Shown: positions 8,337-18,293, counted from the first letter of the stretch. The stretch: DNA of 64,000 bases from Pseudomonas matsuisoli (GCF_014647635.1 NZ_BMPO01000003.1:186001-250000), one strand, 5' to 3'. Numbers and translations are program-made. The notes: generated by a model not told the origin, from the letters alone.

Positions 8337-9332
8337 TTAGCCGCCCGTTACACTCATGAAGCGTACGACCTGAACCTGTTGATCTGCCTCGAAGTGATGA
8401 CGCTCTGGCTTCAGGCGAAGCGCCGTCATGATCGCATCGCGAAGGCGTTCGGGCTCACCAGGATAACGACGAATCAAAGCCTTCAAATCCAATGCGCCGT
8501 CGTGCCCTAGACAAAGCACCAGTTTTCCTTCGGCCGTGACCCGGACACGATTGCAATCGCCACAAAAATTGCGACTGTGGGGCGAAATGAACCCAACCTG
8601 CGTGCGCGTTCCAGCAACCTGCCAATACCGGGATGGCCCGCCGGTACGGTGACTGCTTGGTAGCAATTCAAAGCGCGATTCGACCTGCTGACGTACTTCT
8701 TCGCTCGTACATAGCGTCACCTTTCGCTCATGGCTGCTGACCGTACCCAGCGGCATTTCCTCGATGAAGCTGATATCGAGGCCCTTCTCGACCGCGAACG
8801 CTACCAGCGCCTGCACTTCATCGTCGTTCTTGCCTTTCTGCACAACGCTGTTGAGCTTGATCCGCTTGAACCCTGCTACTCGTGCCGCTTCGATTCCATC
8901 CAGCACTTGGGACAAGCGATCACGCCGGGTAAACGCCGCGAACCGTTCGCGATCCAACGAATCGAGACTGATGTTGAGCCGATCGACCCCGGCTGCCCTC
9001 AGCGCGGGCGCAAGCGTCGCGAGCTGCGACCCGTTCGTGGTAATGGAAAGGTCTTCGAGCTCCGCTCGCGCGCCCAACGTTTCCAGCAAGCCGACCAATC
9101 CCTTCCGCACTAAGGGTTCGCCGCCAGTGATCCGAATGCGCCGTACACCTAAGTCTATAAAGGCGTTCGCCACAATCTCCAGCTCTTCGAGGCTGAGGAT
9201 TTGCGACCGAGGCGCGAACACCATGTCTTCGCTCATGCAATACGTGCAGCGGAAATCGCAACGATCGGTCACCGACAATCGCAGATAACTGATGCGCCGG
9301 CCGAATGGATCGATCAGGCGAACATCGCTCAT
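8337..9332 (-). CDS. moaA: GTP 3',8-cyclase MoaA (molybdenum cofactor)
   Basis: A radical SAM enzyme of 331 residues that, with MoaC, makes cyclic pyranopterin monophosphate from GTP, the first step of molybdopterin synthesis. The SAM cluster cysteines are Cys25, Cys29 and Cys32 (CDFRCTYC); the C-terminal second cluster motif is FCGDCNR, with its third Cys in LVLCLG. The protein ends in the GG pair characteristic of active MoaA. The frame is open to 9410, but the ATG at 9330-9332 with TAGGAG 7 nt upstream is the natural start. No other moa gene lies in the window. It is 176 bp downstream of recQ on the same strand. Confidence 0.95.
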   Translation of the reverse strand: MSDVRLIDPFGRRISYLRLSVTDRCDFRCTYCMSEDMVFAPRSQILSLEELEIVANAFIDLGVRRIRITGGEPLVRKGLVGLLETLGARAELEDLSITTNGSQLATLAPALRAAGVDRLNISLDSLDRERFAAFTRRDRLSQVLDGIEAARVAGFKRIKLNSVVQKGKNDDEVQALVAFAVEKGLDISFIEEMPLGTVSSHERKVTLCTSEEVRQQVESRFELLPSSHRTGGPSRYWQVAGTRTQVGFISPHSRNFCGDCNRVRVTAEGKLVLCLGHDGALDLKALIRRYPGEPERLRDAIMTALRLKPERHHFEADQQVQVVRFMSVTGG

Positions 9333-9508
9333 GGACAATCTCCTACTGCTGGGGCTGGAGCAAATGCAAAAAATTGAGGGCGTATCTCGAGCTTCCACGA
9401 GATAACCCACGTCGCGCCTCGAAATGGCGCTTGAATATCGGCACTACAGCGGACCTGTCGTACCCACTGATGGTTCGGAAGAGACTCAAGTGCGAAGTAC
9501 CACCCGAT

Positions 9509-11647
9509 TCAAACTTCGAATTCCGCCTGCAATGCGGCGCGCACGCAATGAAGAGCAGCCTCGGGTACCCGACCTTGAAACAGCTCAGCGATGGCCGCAA
9601 CCGGCGGCAACTCGCCTTCTCCATCAAGGAACGCTTCCTGAATCTCCTCAAGCAGTTCCTCGGGCAGGTCGAGGGCCTGATCCAGGGTAAGTTGTTGCGC
9701 CGCTATCGCCTCGGCAAGGAGCGCATAGACATTGCGTTCACTGCATTGCAGCTGCGTCGAAATCTGCATCGGCGTCATGCCGGCACGCGCGAGGCTCACG
9801 AGTTCGTGCCGCAAGTCGTTTGCCTCCGTTGGCGCCGACGCGCGCTCTGCATTGCCGCCGCCCTGGAGCACCTCGAGAAACGCCTGGCCATACCGCTCTA
9901 GTTTACGCGCGCCAACGCCGCTGACTTGTGCCATTTCCGACAGATCGCGTGGTTGACTGCGCAGCATCTCCAGCAGCGTTGCGTCGGGAAAGATGACGTA
10001 TGGCGGGACGGAATGCTCTTCCGCCAGTTTTCGCCGTAGCGTACGCAACGCTTCCCACAGCTCGCGCTCCTCTCCACGCACCAATTGGCTCGCCGCACTG
10101 GCGCTGGCTTTGGCTGCCTGGGGCTTGAGGTCACGGCGCAATGCCAGAGTGACCTCTCCACGCAGCAGCGGTCGGCAGCTGTCCGTCAAGCGCAAACCAC
10201 CAAACCCTTCGAGATCGACATCCGCCAGACCTCGTGCCACCAATTGGCGAAACAACGTGCGCCAGTCCGCCTCGTTCATCGCTTTGCCGATCCCGAACAC
10301 CGCTAGATGCTGGTGGCCCGCCGCACGGATCTTCTCGTTGTCACGCCCGAGCAAGATATCGACCAGGTGCCCGACGCCGTACCGCTGGCCGCTGCGGTAA
10401 ATGGTCGAAAGGGCCTGGCGTGCCGGTTCCGTAGCATCCCAGCTCTGCACGCCATCGATGCAATTGTCGCAGTGGCCGCAGGGCTGAGGCATGTCTTCAT
10501 CGAAGTACGCCAACAGCGCCTGACGACGGCATCGCGTCTCTTCGCACAACGCTAGCATCGCATCGAGCTTGTGCTGTTCGACCCGTTTGTGACGGTCATC
10601 GCCTTCCGAATTGGCCAGCATCTGCTTCAGGAAGATCACATCCTGCAGCCCATACACCATCCAGGCATCTGCCGGCAGACCATCACGCCCTGCCCGCCCG
10701 GTTTCCTGGTAATAGGCCTCCAACGACTTGGGCAAATCCATATGGGCGACGAAGCGAACATTGGGCTTGTCGATGCCCATCCCGAACGCGATCGTCGCGA
10801 CCATGATCAGCCCCTCCTCATTGAGGAAACGCCGCTGGTTATGTGCGCGAAGCTCGTTGGATAACCCCGCATGGTAGGGCAATGCTGGGAAGCCCTGCTC
10901 GGACAGGAACGCCGCCACCTCTTCTACCTTACGCCGGGACAGGCAGTAAACAATGCCGGCGTCGCCCTTGCGTTGCCCGAGAAAGGCGAGAAGCTGCTTG
11001 CGCGGCTGATCCTTCGGCAGGATCCGATAAAAAATGTTGGGCCGGTCAAAGCTGGAAAGAAAGCGCTTGGCGTTGCTCAACTGCAAACGCTGGACGATTT
11101 CCTCGCGAGTGCGCCGGTCCGCCGTTGCCGTTAGCGCAACGCGAGGGACACTGGGAAACAGCTCGGCCAGCTGACCCAGCTGCAGGTATTCCGGGCGGAA
11201 GTCGTGACCCCATTGCGACACGCAGTGCGCTTCATCGATGGCGAACAATGCAATGTTCAAGTCGCGCAGAAAATCCAGCATGCGCGGCTGTACAAGGCGC
11301 TCTGGCGCCAGATACAGCATTTTGATTTCGCCACGGCGAATGCGGAACGCGATGTCGCGTTGTGCGCTCGCATCCAGCGTCGAATTCAAGGCGACCGCGG
11401 CAACGCCCAGCTCGTCCAATGTCGCAACCTGATCATCCATCAAGGCGATCAAAGGCGAGACGATGACGGCTAATCCATCCCGGAGCAACGCCGGCACTTG
11501 GTAGCAAAGCGACTTGCCGCCCCCAGTGGGCATCAACACCAGCGCATCACCACCCTCGGCCACTTGCTCGACGATCGCGGACTGATCGCCCCGGAAAGCG
11601 TCGTATCCGAACACGTCTTTAAGTATGCGTTGGGCTTGGTCGAGCAT
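9509..11647 (-). CDS. recQ: ATP-dependent DNA helicase RecQ
   Basis: A 3'-5' DNA helicase of 712 residues acting in RecF-pathway repair and fork processing. It has Walker A TGGGKS (Lys45), DEAH box [11 protein letters not shown] (near 138), the RQC zinc site (C...CGHCDNC) and an HRDC domain near 520-600, followed by a C-terminal extension of about 100 residues that is common in pseudomonad RecQ. A GTG six bases upstream is also in frame, but the ATG at 11645-11647 has a CGGAG at a better distance. It is divergent from the YecA gene, with 222 bp between them. Confidence 0.95.
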   Translation of the reverse strand: MLDQAQRILKDVFGYDAFRGDQSAIVEQVAEGGDALVLMPTGGGKSLCYQVPALLRDGLAVIVSPLIALMDDQVATLDELGVAAVALNSTLDASAQRDIAFRIRRGEIKMLYLAPERLVQPRMLDFLRDLNIALFAIDEAHCVSQWGHDFRPEYLQLGQLAELFPSVPRVALTATADRRTREEIVQRLQLSNAKRFLSSFDRPNIFYRILPKDQPRKQLLAFLGQRKGDAGIVYCLSRRKVEEVAAFLSEQGFPALPYHAGLSNELRAHNQRRFLNEEGLIMVATIAFGMGIDKPNVRFVAHMDLPKSLEAYYQETGRAGRDGLPADAWMVYGLQDVIFLKQMLANSEGDDRHKRVEQHKLDAMLALCEETRCRRQALLAYFDEDMPQPCGHCDNCIDGVQSWDATEPARQALSTIYRSGQRYGVGHLVDILLGRDNEKIRAAGHQHLAVFGIGKAMNEADWRTLFRQLVARGLADVDLEGFGGLRLTDSCRPLLRGEVTLALRRDLKPQAAKASASAASQLVRGEERELWEALRTLRRKLAEEHSVPPYVIFPDATLLEMLRSQPRDLSEMAQVSGVGARKLERYGQAFLEVLQGGGNAERASAPTEANDLRHELVSLARAGMTPMQISTQLQCSERNVYALLAEAIAAQQLTLDQALDLPEELLEEIQEAFLDGEGELPPVAAIAELFQGRVPEAALHCVRAALQAEFEV

Positions 11648-11869
11648 GAACACTCCGGTAAATCGCCACGCAAGGCCGTGGCAGAAACGCCGGCATTATA
11701 CGGATCACGGACCTGAAATAGGACCAATGGGCGGGACGCATGCCGCAGTAGCAACTTTTCGCCGACGCGTGGTCTACCGATGGCCATCAAAAAAGTTCAT
11801 CGACGGGCGCGCCCGTTGGGCTATCCGGGCTAGAATCCTCCACCGTTTCAAATCACCAGGTAACCGCCG

Positions 11870-12454
11870 ATGTCCTTCGCTGAGCAATTCACCCGCCTTC
11901 AGGCATTTCTCGATGCCGACGATCTGCACGAGGAAGCGCTCGACTACGTGGCCGCGCATGGTTACCTGACCGCCTTGTGCATCTGTCCTGACGACGTTCC
12001 CGAACGCGAATGGATCGATGCCCTGTTTGCCGAGCCGCCGCATTATCGCGACGACGCTGAGCGTAACGACATCGAAAATGCGCTGGTCGCACTCAAGGCC
12101 CATATCGCCCGACAACTTGCCAGCGATGAGGACATGCATCTGCCCTGCGACCTCGATCTAGGCGAAGACCCTGATGACTCAGATCTCAGAGGCTGGTGCA
12201 TTGGCTTCATGGAAGGCGTGTTTCTCCGCGAAGCCACTTGGTTCGAAGGCTCGGAAGACGAAGTTAGCGAATTGCTCCTGCCTATCATGGTGGGGTCGGG
12301 ATTGTTCGAGGAGCAGGCCGAGTTCGCGGATATCGCCGCCGACGCCGATCTCGTCGACAGCATGATGGAACAGATTCCGGAACTGCTCACCGCGTTGTAC
12401 CTGCTGTGCAACGCGCCGGATGAAAAGCCCGCCCTGCTCAAGCCGCGCCACTAA
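11870..12454 (+). CDS. YecA/UPF0149 family protein
   Basis: A soluble acidic protein of 194 residues in the UPF0149 (YecA-type) family. Typical features are the helical N-terminus (EALDYVAAHGYLTALCICP), the central GWCIGFMEGVFLRE motif (residues 104-117) and the acidic C-terminal half. Unlike longer YecA proteins it ends without the SEC-C zinc motif. The molecular role is not established. It is followed after 2 bp by the YbaN-type gene, so the two are probably co-transcribed. Confidence 0.85.
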   Translation: MSFAEQFTRLQAFLDADDLHEEALDYVAAHGYLTALCICPDDVPEREWIDALFAEPPHYRDDAERNDIENALVALKAHIARQLASDEDMHLPCDLDLGEDPDDSDLRGWCIGFMEGVFLREATWFEGSEDEVSELLLPIMVGSGLFEEQAEFADIAADADLVDSMMEQIPELLTALYLLCNAPDEKPALLKPRH

Positions 12455-12456
12455 GC

Positions 12457-12855
12457 GTGCCCTACGATGACGGCGCGCCCCTGCGCCGCCATCCACTCGT
12501 CCGCCACCTTCTCTTCGCTGCAGGCTGGGTCAGTATTGGGCTAGGCGTCATTGGAATTGCCCTGCCCTTGTTGCCCACCACGCCCTTCCTGTTGCTCGCC
12601 GCCGCATGCTTCGCACGCAGTTCGCCGCGCTTTTACCGCTGGTTGATTCACCATCGATACCTGGGGCCCTGGATTGCCGACTATCTCGAAGGCCGCGGCG
12701 TGCCTGTCAAAGCGAAAGTCATGGCAATCGCTCTGCTGTGGCTGGGCATCGGTTTCTCGGCGTGGACAGTCGACCTTGCCTACGTGCGCGCGATCCTGCT
12801 GGCGTGCGCCGTGTTTGTCACCGGGTATATCCTGCGCCAACCGACGCGGCGTTGA
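12457..12855 (+). CDS. YbaN/DUF454 inner-membrane protein
   Basis: A protein of 132 residues with the DUF454 signature: a first membrane helix running into GVIGIALPLLPTTPF (28-42), an FARSSPRFYRWL loop, LGPWI, and two further C-terminal helices (85-125). It is predicted to be an inner-membrane protein with three or four helices; the function is unknown. The start used is GTG at 12457, 2 bp after the yecA-type stop, with no clear ribosome binding site, so translational coupling is likely and the exact start is uncertain. Confidence 0.85.
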   Translation: MPYDDGAPLRRHPLVRHLLFAAGWVSIGLGVIGIALPLLPTTPFLLLAAACFARSSPRFYRWLIHHRYLGPWIADYLEGRGVPVKAKVMAIALLWLGIGFSAWTVDLAYVRAILLACAVFVTGYILRQPTRR

Positions 12856-12978
12856 TGGATGTGTAGTTTGGGTTCAGCCCGGTCGCGCCTGTATTAGCAA
12901 AGCAACCTAACGAGCATTATTCGTATTCGCAAGCCAGTGCGATCGCGTCGCCACTGCTGCACGCCACTGCTCCCTGTA

Positions 12979-13141
12979 GGGCACCTCTAAAAACGTGGGC
13001 GAGGCAGCTAGTGCAAGAGCTCGGCGCCCCCGCAAAAACACGCGAGGAAGCGCAGTTTACGATTGGTAAATGAGCGTTCTGAGCGTTTCGAGCATGTTTT
13101 CAACGCTGCGATGACAACTCAGGTAGTTTTTAGAGGTGCCC
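12979..13141. mobile_element. MITE-like element with 16-bp perfect terminal inverted repeats
   Basis: The left end GGGCACCTCTAAAAAC (12979-12994) is the exact reverse complement of the right end (13126-13141). The element is 163 bp, has no open frame, and is flanked by TGTA on both sides (12975-12978 and 13142-13145), which looks like a 4-bp target duplication. Removing the element and one TGTA restores a normal start of the adjoining REP sequence (CCCTGTAGGGGCG). It is presumably moved by a transposase encoded elsewhere; none is in the window. Confidence 0.75.
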
Positions 13142-13185
13142 TGTAGGGGCGACTTTAGTCGCGAAGGCGGCTATAGCCGCCCTAA
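13140..13185 (+). repeat. REP sequence, forward copy
   Basis: It begins CCTGTAGGGGCGACTTTAGTCGCG and continues into GGCGGCTATAGCCGCC, so it contains two small palindromes. About 30 bases are repeated in inverted orientation at 13290-13334. It is of the Pseudomonas REP type (TGTAGG(A/G)GCG head). Its first bases coincide with the MITE right flank. Confidence 0.8.
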
Positions 13186-13289
13186 TGGATTAGAAGACGA
13201 CCTAATTTCGCCGCCATGGCTAACGCTCTCGCTCACCTTTTTATAGATGCTCCCCCGTTACACGCGCTGAATCAGCTAGACACGGTATT

Positions 13290-13334
13290 GGGCGACTTGC
13301 AGTCGCCTTCGCGACTAAAGTCGCCCCTACAGGG
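13290..13334 (-). repeat. REP sequence, inverted copy
   Basis: On the minus strand it reads CCCTGTAGGGGCGACTTTAG and on through GTCGCGAAGGCG, identical to the forward copy over about 30 bases, but its second palindrome differs (GCGACTGCAAGTCGC). With the forward copy it forms a REP pair about 105 bp apart, the layout acted on by RAYT-type (REP-associated) transposases in pseudomonads. Confidence 0.8.
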
Positions 13335-13405
13335 TTCGGTGGCTGCCGCACCGATGTGCAAATAAAAAGTGCCACTTTGTCGCTGTAGGCATGCACCTCC
13401 CCCCT

Positions 13406-16078
13406 CTACGCCAAGCTCTTGCTCACCACCTCATACACATCACTGGACAGCGAACCCGACGCTAGAATGCGCTCCAACTCGCCGCGCATCAGCGATTGAC
13501 GGGCATCATCGTACTTGCGCCAGCGCGTGAGGGGCGCCAGCAGGCGCGACGCTATCTGAGGATTGAGCGCGTTCAAGGTGATGACCTGGTCGGCCAGGAA
13601 GCGATAGCCGCTTCCGTCTTTCTGATGGAAGTTGACCAGGTTCTGGTTAGCGAACGCACCAATCAGGGCGCGGACCTTGTTCGGGTTCTTCACGGTGAAC
13701 GCAGGATGCTCCATCAGCGCTTTGACCCGGTCCAGCCCACCGGGCAACGGGCTGCCTGCCTGAACGCTGAACCACTGGTCCATCACCAGCGGGTTGTCCT
13801 TGAAGGTATCCGCGAAACGCCGCAGCGCATCGGCCCGCGCTTCCTCGAACGGGGAATTGACCAGGACGGCCATGACCGACAGCTTCTCCGTCATGTTGTC
13901 GCTATCGTCGAACTGATCCAGGCAAGCCGCGACGACCTGCTCCTGCCCTTCGAGCATGAGATAGGACAAGGCAATGTTCTGCAAACTCCGACGGGCAATT
14001 TCGTTGGCTTCCGCTCGATATGGCGTGGCCTTCGAAATCGCGCGATTCTCCGCGTAGCGCTTCCACAGCACATCGAACAATGCGCCAGCGAGGAAGCGCC
14101 GGGCATACTCGCGTGCGGCATGAATGGCGTCAGGATCGGCAACTTGGGCGACTTCTGTCAGATACGCCTCGGACGGCAGGCTAAGCATCTCGGCTACCAT
14201 CGCCTGGTCCAGCGACGTATCCGCCAGTACGTGAGCAAATGCATCGACCAGGCGCGTATCCAGTTGCATCACGGCGCCTTGCTGGTGCTGATCGATGACC
14301 CCCTGCAAGACCTGTACAGATAGTTGTTGGCCCGCGTCCCAACGATTGAAACCGTCAGTGTCGTGCTGCATCAGAAACATCAGTTGATCGCGGGTGTAGG
14401 GGAAACTCCATTTTACCGGCGCCGAGAATCCCCGCAAAAGCGAAGGCAGCGGCTTTTCCGTTACATCGACGAATACGAATGTTTGTTCAGGATCGGTGAC
14501 CGAAAGCACCCTGTTCAACCCAGATGCTGAATCCTCGCCTTCCAGTCGCAGCGGGATTTCACGACCGCCTGCTCCCAGCAAGCCCAACTCGACGGGAATC
14601 ACGAATGGCAATTTCTCCGCCTGCCCAGGCGTCGGTGGGCAGCTTTGACGGAACGTCAGGGCATAGCGCGCGGCGGCTTCATCGTACTGTTCACTGATAT
14701 CCAAGCGTGGCGTACCTGCCTGGCTGTACCACCGCTTGAACTGCGTAAGGTCGACACCGTTGGCATCTTCCATCGCCTTGACGAAATCATCGCAGGTCAC
14801 GGCCTGCCCGTCGTGACGATCGAAATACAGATCCGATCCTCTGCGGAAGCCTTCCGCGCCCACCAGCGTATGGATCATTCGCAAGACTTCAGAACCCTTT
14901 TCGTAGATCGTCAGGGTGTAGAAGTTGGAGATTTCGATGAAGGAATCCGGGCGAATCGAATGCGCCATAGGGCCGGCGTCTTCCGCAAACTGGTGCGTGC
15001 GCAGGTAGGCGACGTCCTCGATACGCTTGACCGTGCGCGAGTTCATATCGGCGCTGAACTCGGCGTCACGGAATACCGTAAAACCTTCCTTCAGCGACAG
15101 CTGGAACCAGTCCCGACACGTGACCCGATTGCCCGACCAATTATGGAAGTATTCGTGGGCAACAATGGCTTCGACCCGCTGATGAGCTGCATCCGTCGCC
15201 GTCTCGGCTTTCGCCAGGACGGCGCTGGAGTTGAAGATGTTGAGCCCTTTGTTCTCCATCGCGCCCATGTTGAAGTCGTTTACCGCGACGATCATGAAGA
15301 TATCCAGGTCGTATTCGCGCCCGTAGACCTCCTCGTCCCACTTCATCGACTTCTTCAGGCTGTCCATGGCGTGCTGGCATTTGTCGATGTTTTCCGGGTC
15401 GACATAGATCCGCAATGCGACACTGCGGCCGCTCATGGTGGTGAAGCTGTCTTCGACGCACCAGAGATCGCCCGCGACCAGAGCGAACAGATAGGCAGGC
15501 TTCTTGAAAGGATCCTCCCATGTAGCCCAATGGCGTCCGGACTCGTCGGTGCCGCTGGCGATCGGATTACCGTTGGATAGCAGTACGGGGTAGCGTTCCT
15601 GCTCGCCACTGACGGTCGTCGTGAACCGGCTCATGACATCCGGGCGGTCGAGGTAATAAGTGATCTTCCGAAACCCTTCGGCCTCGCACTGCGTGCAGAA
15701 CATCTTGCCAGACTTGTAGAGCCCTTCGAGCGCGGTATTGAGCTCCGGATGGATGCGCACGCTGCTGTCCACGACGAAACGTTCGGCGGTCGGCTGCAGG
15801 GTCAGGTGGCTGTCGTCGAGCACGAAATCGGTCCGGGTCAGCTCGATATCATCGAGAAACAGGCTGACCAGCTCCAGCTCCTGACCGTCCAACATCAGTG
15901 GCGGCAATGCCACGTCCGCCGATTCACCGGCCCGCTCGGGGTTGCGGCGCATCACCAACTGCGTATGGACCATGGTGTGGTCTTCGTGCAGCTCGAACGT
16001 GAGATGCGTCTCGTCGATCAGGTAGTCCGGCGCCTTGTAGTCCTTGAGATGGATGACTTTCGGCTGATCAGTGCGCAT
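13406..16078 (-). CDS. pepN: Aminopeptidase N
   Basis: A cytosolic M1 zinc aminopeptidase of 890 residues that removes N-terminal residues from peptides late in protein turnover. The exopeptidase motif GAMEN is at 272-276 and the zinc site HEYFH at 308-312, with the third ligand Glu in the downstream FTVFRDAEFS region. Length and domain order match the gammaproteobacterial PepN. The start has AAGGAG 5 nt upstream. It is the last gene in a minus-strand run with the DUF2797, DUF1315, rhomboid, phosphoesterase and nadK genes, an order I know from Pseudomonas. Confidence 0.97.
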   Translation of the reverse strand: MRTDQPKVIHLKDYKAPDYLIDETHLTFELHEDHTMVHTQLVMRRNPERAGESADVALPPLMLDGQELELVSLFLDDIELTRTDFVLDDSHLTLQPTAERFVVDSSVRIHPELNTALEGLYKSGKMFCTQCEAEGFRKITYYLDRPDVMSRFTTTVSGEQERYPVLLSNGNPIASGTDESGRHWATWEDPFKKPAYLFALVAGDLWCVEDSFTTMSGRSVALRIYVDPENIDKCQHAMDSLKKSMKWDEEVYGREYDLDIFMIVAVNDFNMGAMENKGLNIFNSSAVLAKAETATDAAHQRVEAIVAHEYFHNWSGNRVTCRDWFQLSLKEGFTVFRDAEFSADMNSRTVKRIEDVAYLRTHQFAEDAGPMAHSIRPDSFIEISNFYTLTIYEKGSEVLRMIHTLVGAEGFRRGSDLYFDRHDGQAVTCDDFVKAMEDANGVDLTQFKRWYSQAGTPRLDISEQYDEAAARYALTFRQSCPPTPGQAEKLPFVIPVELGLLGAGGREIPLRLEGEDSASGLNRVLSVTDPEQTFVFVDVTEKPLPSLLRGFSAPVKWSFPYTRDQLMFLMQHDTDGFNRWDAGQQLSVQVLQGVIDQHQQGAVMQLDTRLVDAFAHVLADTSLDQAMVAEMLSLPSEAYLTEVAQVADPDAIHAAREYARRFLAGALFDVLWKRYAENRAISKATPYRAEANEIARRSLQNIALSYLMLEGQEQVVAACLDQFDDSDNMTEKLSVMAVLVNSPFEEARADALRRFADTFKDNPLVMDQWFSVQAGSPLPGGLDRVKALMEHPAFTVKNPNKVRALIGAFANQNLVNFHQKDGSGYRFLADQVITLNALNPQIASRLLAPLTRWRKYDDARQSLMRGELERILASGSLSSDVYEVVSKSLA

Positions 16079-16230
16079 GGGAACTCCTTATCGGCGACCG
16101 CCCATAGACAAGGCCGCGCATAGGTGGTGACGCGCGCCTGTAAGATCAGGCGCGCGGAAGAATGGCTTCGTCTGGCTACATTACCCAAGCGCTACTGCGC
16201 GGCCAAGCGCAGAAACCGGGCAACCCGAGA

Positions 16231-17061
16231 TCAGGCGACGCTTGCCGCGACGTTGTAAGCCGTGAACTTGCGCACGTTGATAACGCCCGTGTCGAACATG
16301 AGGTACTGGCCCTTGATGCCCATCAGCGTGCCTTCCACGACAGGCGTCTTTTCCAGGTCCAGGCTGGCGATCTTCGTGGGATACACATCCACCGGATAGC
16401 GCATGGTAACCACCTCGGCATCGGTCAACGGCTGCAAAGCCTGTAGGCCGAAGCGCGCCTGCAAGACTTGAATACCCGCGGCCAGGCCCTCAAACAGCGC
16501 GTCGCGAACCGCGAAGAGATCGACGTCGACCGCGTCGCCCTTGAGCATGGCGCGCCAATTGGTGCGATCGGCGACCTGGCTACGCAACAGATCTTCCACC
16601 AAGCCTGATTGCTGCCGAGTGGCGACGCGCAGGATCGGCAAGGCTTGCGTTGCGCCTTGATCCAGCCAGCGTGTCGGCAATTGGGTCGCCCGAGTAATAC
16701 CGACTTTCACACCCGAAGAGTTCGCGAGGTAGACGATATGATCGGTCATGCAGAACTGCATGCCCCAGTCCGGATCGCGGCAGGTACCCAGTTCGTGGTG
16801 ACATTTTTCCGGGCTAACGATGCAGGTATCGCACTGAGGGAGCTTCTTGAAGCAGGGATAGCAGTAGCCCTGACTGAAACTCTTGTTGGTCTTCCGACCG
16901 CAATGCGTGCAATGAATCGCGCCCAGGTATTCGAGCCGCACCTGCTTACCGATCAGCGGGTTGACCGGAATTTCCGTATCACCCAGACGAAATGCGTACT
17001 GCACGGGGGCATCCAGATGCACCCTCATCTTTTCGAGAGTGCCGCGAGCGAGTTCCATCAT
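16231..17061 (-). CDS. DUF2797 family protein with zinc-ribbon-like cysteines
   Basis: A protein of 276 residues. The N-terminal half carries cysteine pairs (CTHCG, CYPC, CDTC, C..H) that probably bind zinc; the middle has VYLANSSGVKVGITR, which resembles the core of a GIY-YIG-like fold, as noted for DUF2797. Biochemical function is unknown. The start is ATG at 17059-17061 (a second ATG follows at once) and overlaps the stop of the DUF1315 gene (ATGA type), so the two are translationally coupled. It lies 152 bp upstream of pepN. Confidence 0.85.
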   Translation of the reverse strand: MMELARGTLEKMRVHLDAPVQYAFRLGDTEIPVNPLIGKQVRLEYLGAIHCTHCGRKTNKSFSQGYCYPCFKKLPQCDTCIVSPEKCHHELGTCRDPDWGMQFCMTDHIVYLANSSGVKVGITRATQLPTRWLDQGATQALPILRVATRQQSGLVEDLLRSQVADRTNWRAMLKGDAVDVDLFAVRDALFEGLAAGIQVLQARFGLQALQPLTDAEVVTMRYPVDVYPTKIASLDLEKTPVVEGTLMGIKGQYLMFDTGVINVRKFTAYNVAASVA

Positions 17062-17321
17062 CAGTGTATGGCGTCCGACTTGAACAGGATGTTCTCGATC
17101 GGCGTGCTCTTGGAGCTACATTCCTGAGGCCCCATGTAGCCCGTACGCTGGTCCTCGGGCAGGTGCTTGGCCTCGTAGGCGATGACCGCCTGCAAACAGA
17201 GCTCCTTCTGTTCCTGGGTCAACTTGCGACCATCGGACCATTTGCCAATCTCGACAGCCAGTTTCAGGCTCTCGTAGATATCGGGCGTGATGTTTTGAAT
17301 CAACTGAGCGAAAGAGGACAT
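17061..17321 (-). CDS. DUF1315 (YeaC-like) small protein
   Basis: A soluble protein of 86 residues in the DUF1315 family; the pattern ITPDIYESLKLAVEIGKWSDG and the later CLQAVIAYE...LP.DQRTGY is diagnostic. Function is unknown. It shares its stop with the start of the DUF2797 gene. Confidence 0.85.
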   Translation of the reverse strand: MSSFAQLIQNITPDIYESLKLAVEIGKWSDGRKLTQEQKELCLQAVIAYEAKHLPEDQRTGYMGPQECSSKSTPIENILFKSDAIH

Positions 17322-17399
17322 GCGGGCCTCGGCATAAAGCGTGGAGCGCGCATTCTAGGGGCTGCACCCCCTATCGTCGAGCGCCCACAGGCCAAGCGG

Positions 17400-18293
17400 C
17401 TAGCGATCGTCCCTCTTGGCGCTGCCCTGGCCTCGCCGTCCGATCAAGCCGCCAATCGCGCCGCAGGCACACCCTGCAATCAGCCCGCTGACATGCGCTG
17501 CATTGGCGATCGCACCAAACCCCAGCGCACTCACCAGGCCACTCATGCAAACCACCAACCAGACCAGCATCATCGCCACAACGCCGGGAGGGAGCCGGAA
17601 CACCGGATTGGGCGCCAGCTTCTGATAGATCCAGCAGTAACCCAGCAAACCGTAGAGCACACCGGAAAGCCCGCCAAAAAGACTCGGCCCGGTATAGAGA
17701 TACTGGGCGACGTTGGAAAGCAGCCCGATCGACAGCGTTAAAGCTACGAGGATCGATGCGTTGTGCCACTTTTCGACGCGCTTGCCCAGCTCCCAGAACC
17801 AGAGCCCGTTCATGGCGAGATGGAGAAAGCCGAAATGCAGGAACATCGGGGTGAGCAGGCGCCACCACTGCGAGTTGAGCGTGTGGTCGATGGGCGCGAA
17901 ATACAGGTATTGGCCCTGGATGCGGAAATCAAGAAAGCTCAGGTAGCGGATCGTCGAAAACTGATCCCCGAAACCGGTGAAGACCGCGACGGCGAACGTC
18001 AGCAGAAGCACCGCCGCCGTCATCGGATGGTTGCGCAATTGATCGGTCGCCTTGCCCCGCCCCACGTGCGCCTGCAACGCGTCGGGAACGACCACTCCAG
18101 CAGGGTCGGCGCCGTTGGGATGGGTGGCGTACAACGTGCGCACCTCTTGGGCGACCTGTTCGTCGGTAACGAGCAGAATCTGAGCGTCACCCGCCTCCAC
18201 GACCCGATGCGGAACACGCAGCGCGCGCAGCAACTTGACGAAGTCACGCAGATCGACATCGAGTGCAACGCGGAACGCTTCAACCGATCTCAT
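17400..18293 (-). CDS. Rhomboid-family intramembrane serine protease (GlpG-like)
   Basis: An inner-membrane protease of 297 residues. A soluble N-terminal domain (about 1-85) precedes six membrane helices. The catalytic dyad is Ser210 in GLSGVLYG and His267 in AAHVSG; the HLAMNGLWF motif (His158, Asn162) supplies the oxyanion residues, as in GlpG. The tail is basic. The start ATG at 18291-18293 overlaps the stop of the upstream phosphoesterase gene (ATGA). The frame is open to 18326, but the coupled start is the natural one. Substrates cannot be predicted. Confidence 0.9.
   Translation of the reverse strand: MRSVEAFRVALDVDLRDFVKLLRALRVPHRVVEAGDAQILLVTDEQVAQEVRTLYATHPNGADPAGVVVPDALQAHVGRGKATDQLRNHPMTAAVLLLTFAVAVFTGFGDQFSTIRYLSFLDFRIQGQYLYFAPIDHTLNSQWWRLLTPMFLHFGFLHLAMNGLWFWELGKRVEKWHNASILVALTLSIGLLSNVAQYLYTGPSLFGGLSGVLYGLLGYCWIYQKLAPNPVFRLPPGVVAMMLVWLVVCMSGLVSALGFGAIANAAHVSGLIAGCACGAIGGLIGRRGQGSAKRDDR

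Larger units (their letters stand above)
12856..13405. other. Intergenic repeat island (550 bp), no gene
   Basis: This gap between the convergent YbaN-type and pepN genes holds no coding frame I can support. It contains a 163-bp MITE-like element (12979-13141) and an inverted pair of REP sequences (13140-13185 and 13290-13334), which are listed separately. The remaining bases (12856-12974 and 13186-13289) show nothing recognisable. Confidence 0.8.

Noticed and set aside
14645-15580. Open frame of 311 codons on the plus strand opposite pepN
   Set aside because: It lies wholly antisense to a clear pepN with intact motifs; long antisense frames are expected in GC-rich coding sequence. No ribosome binding site or recognisable protein.
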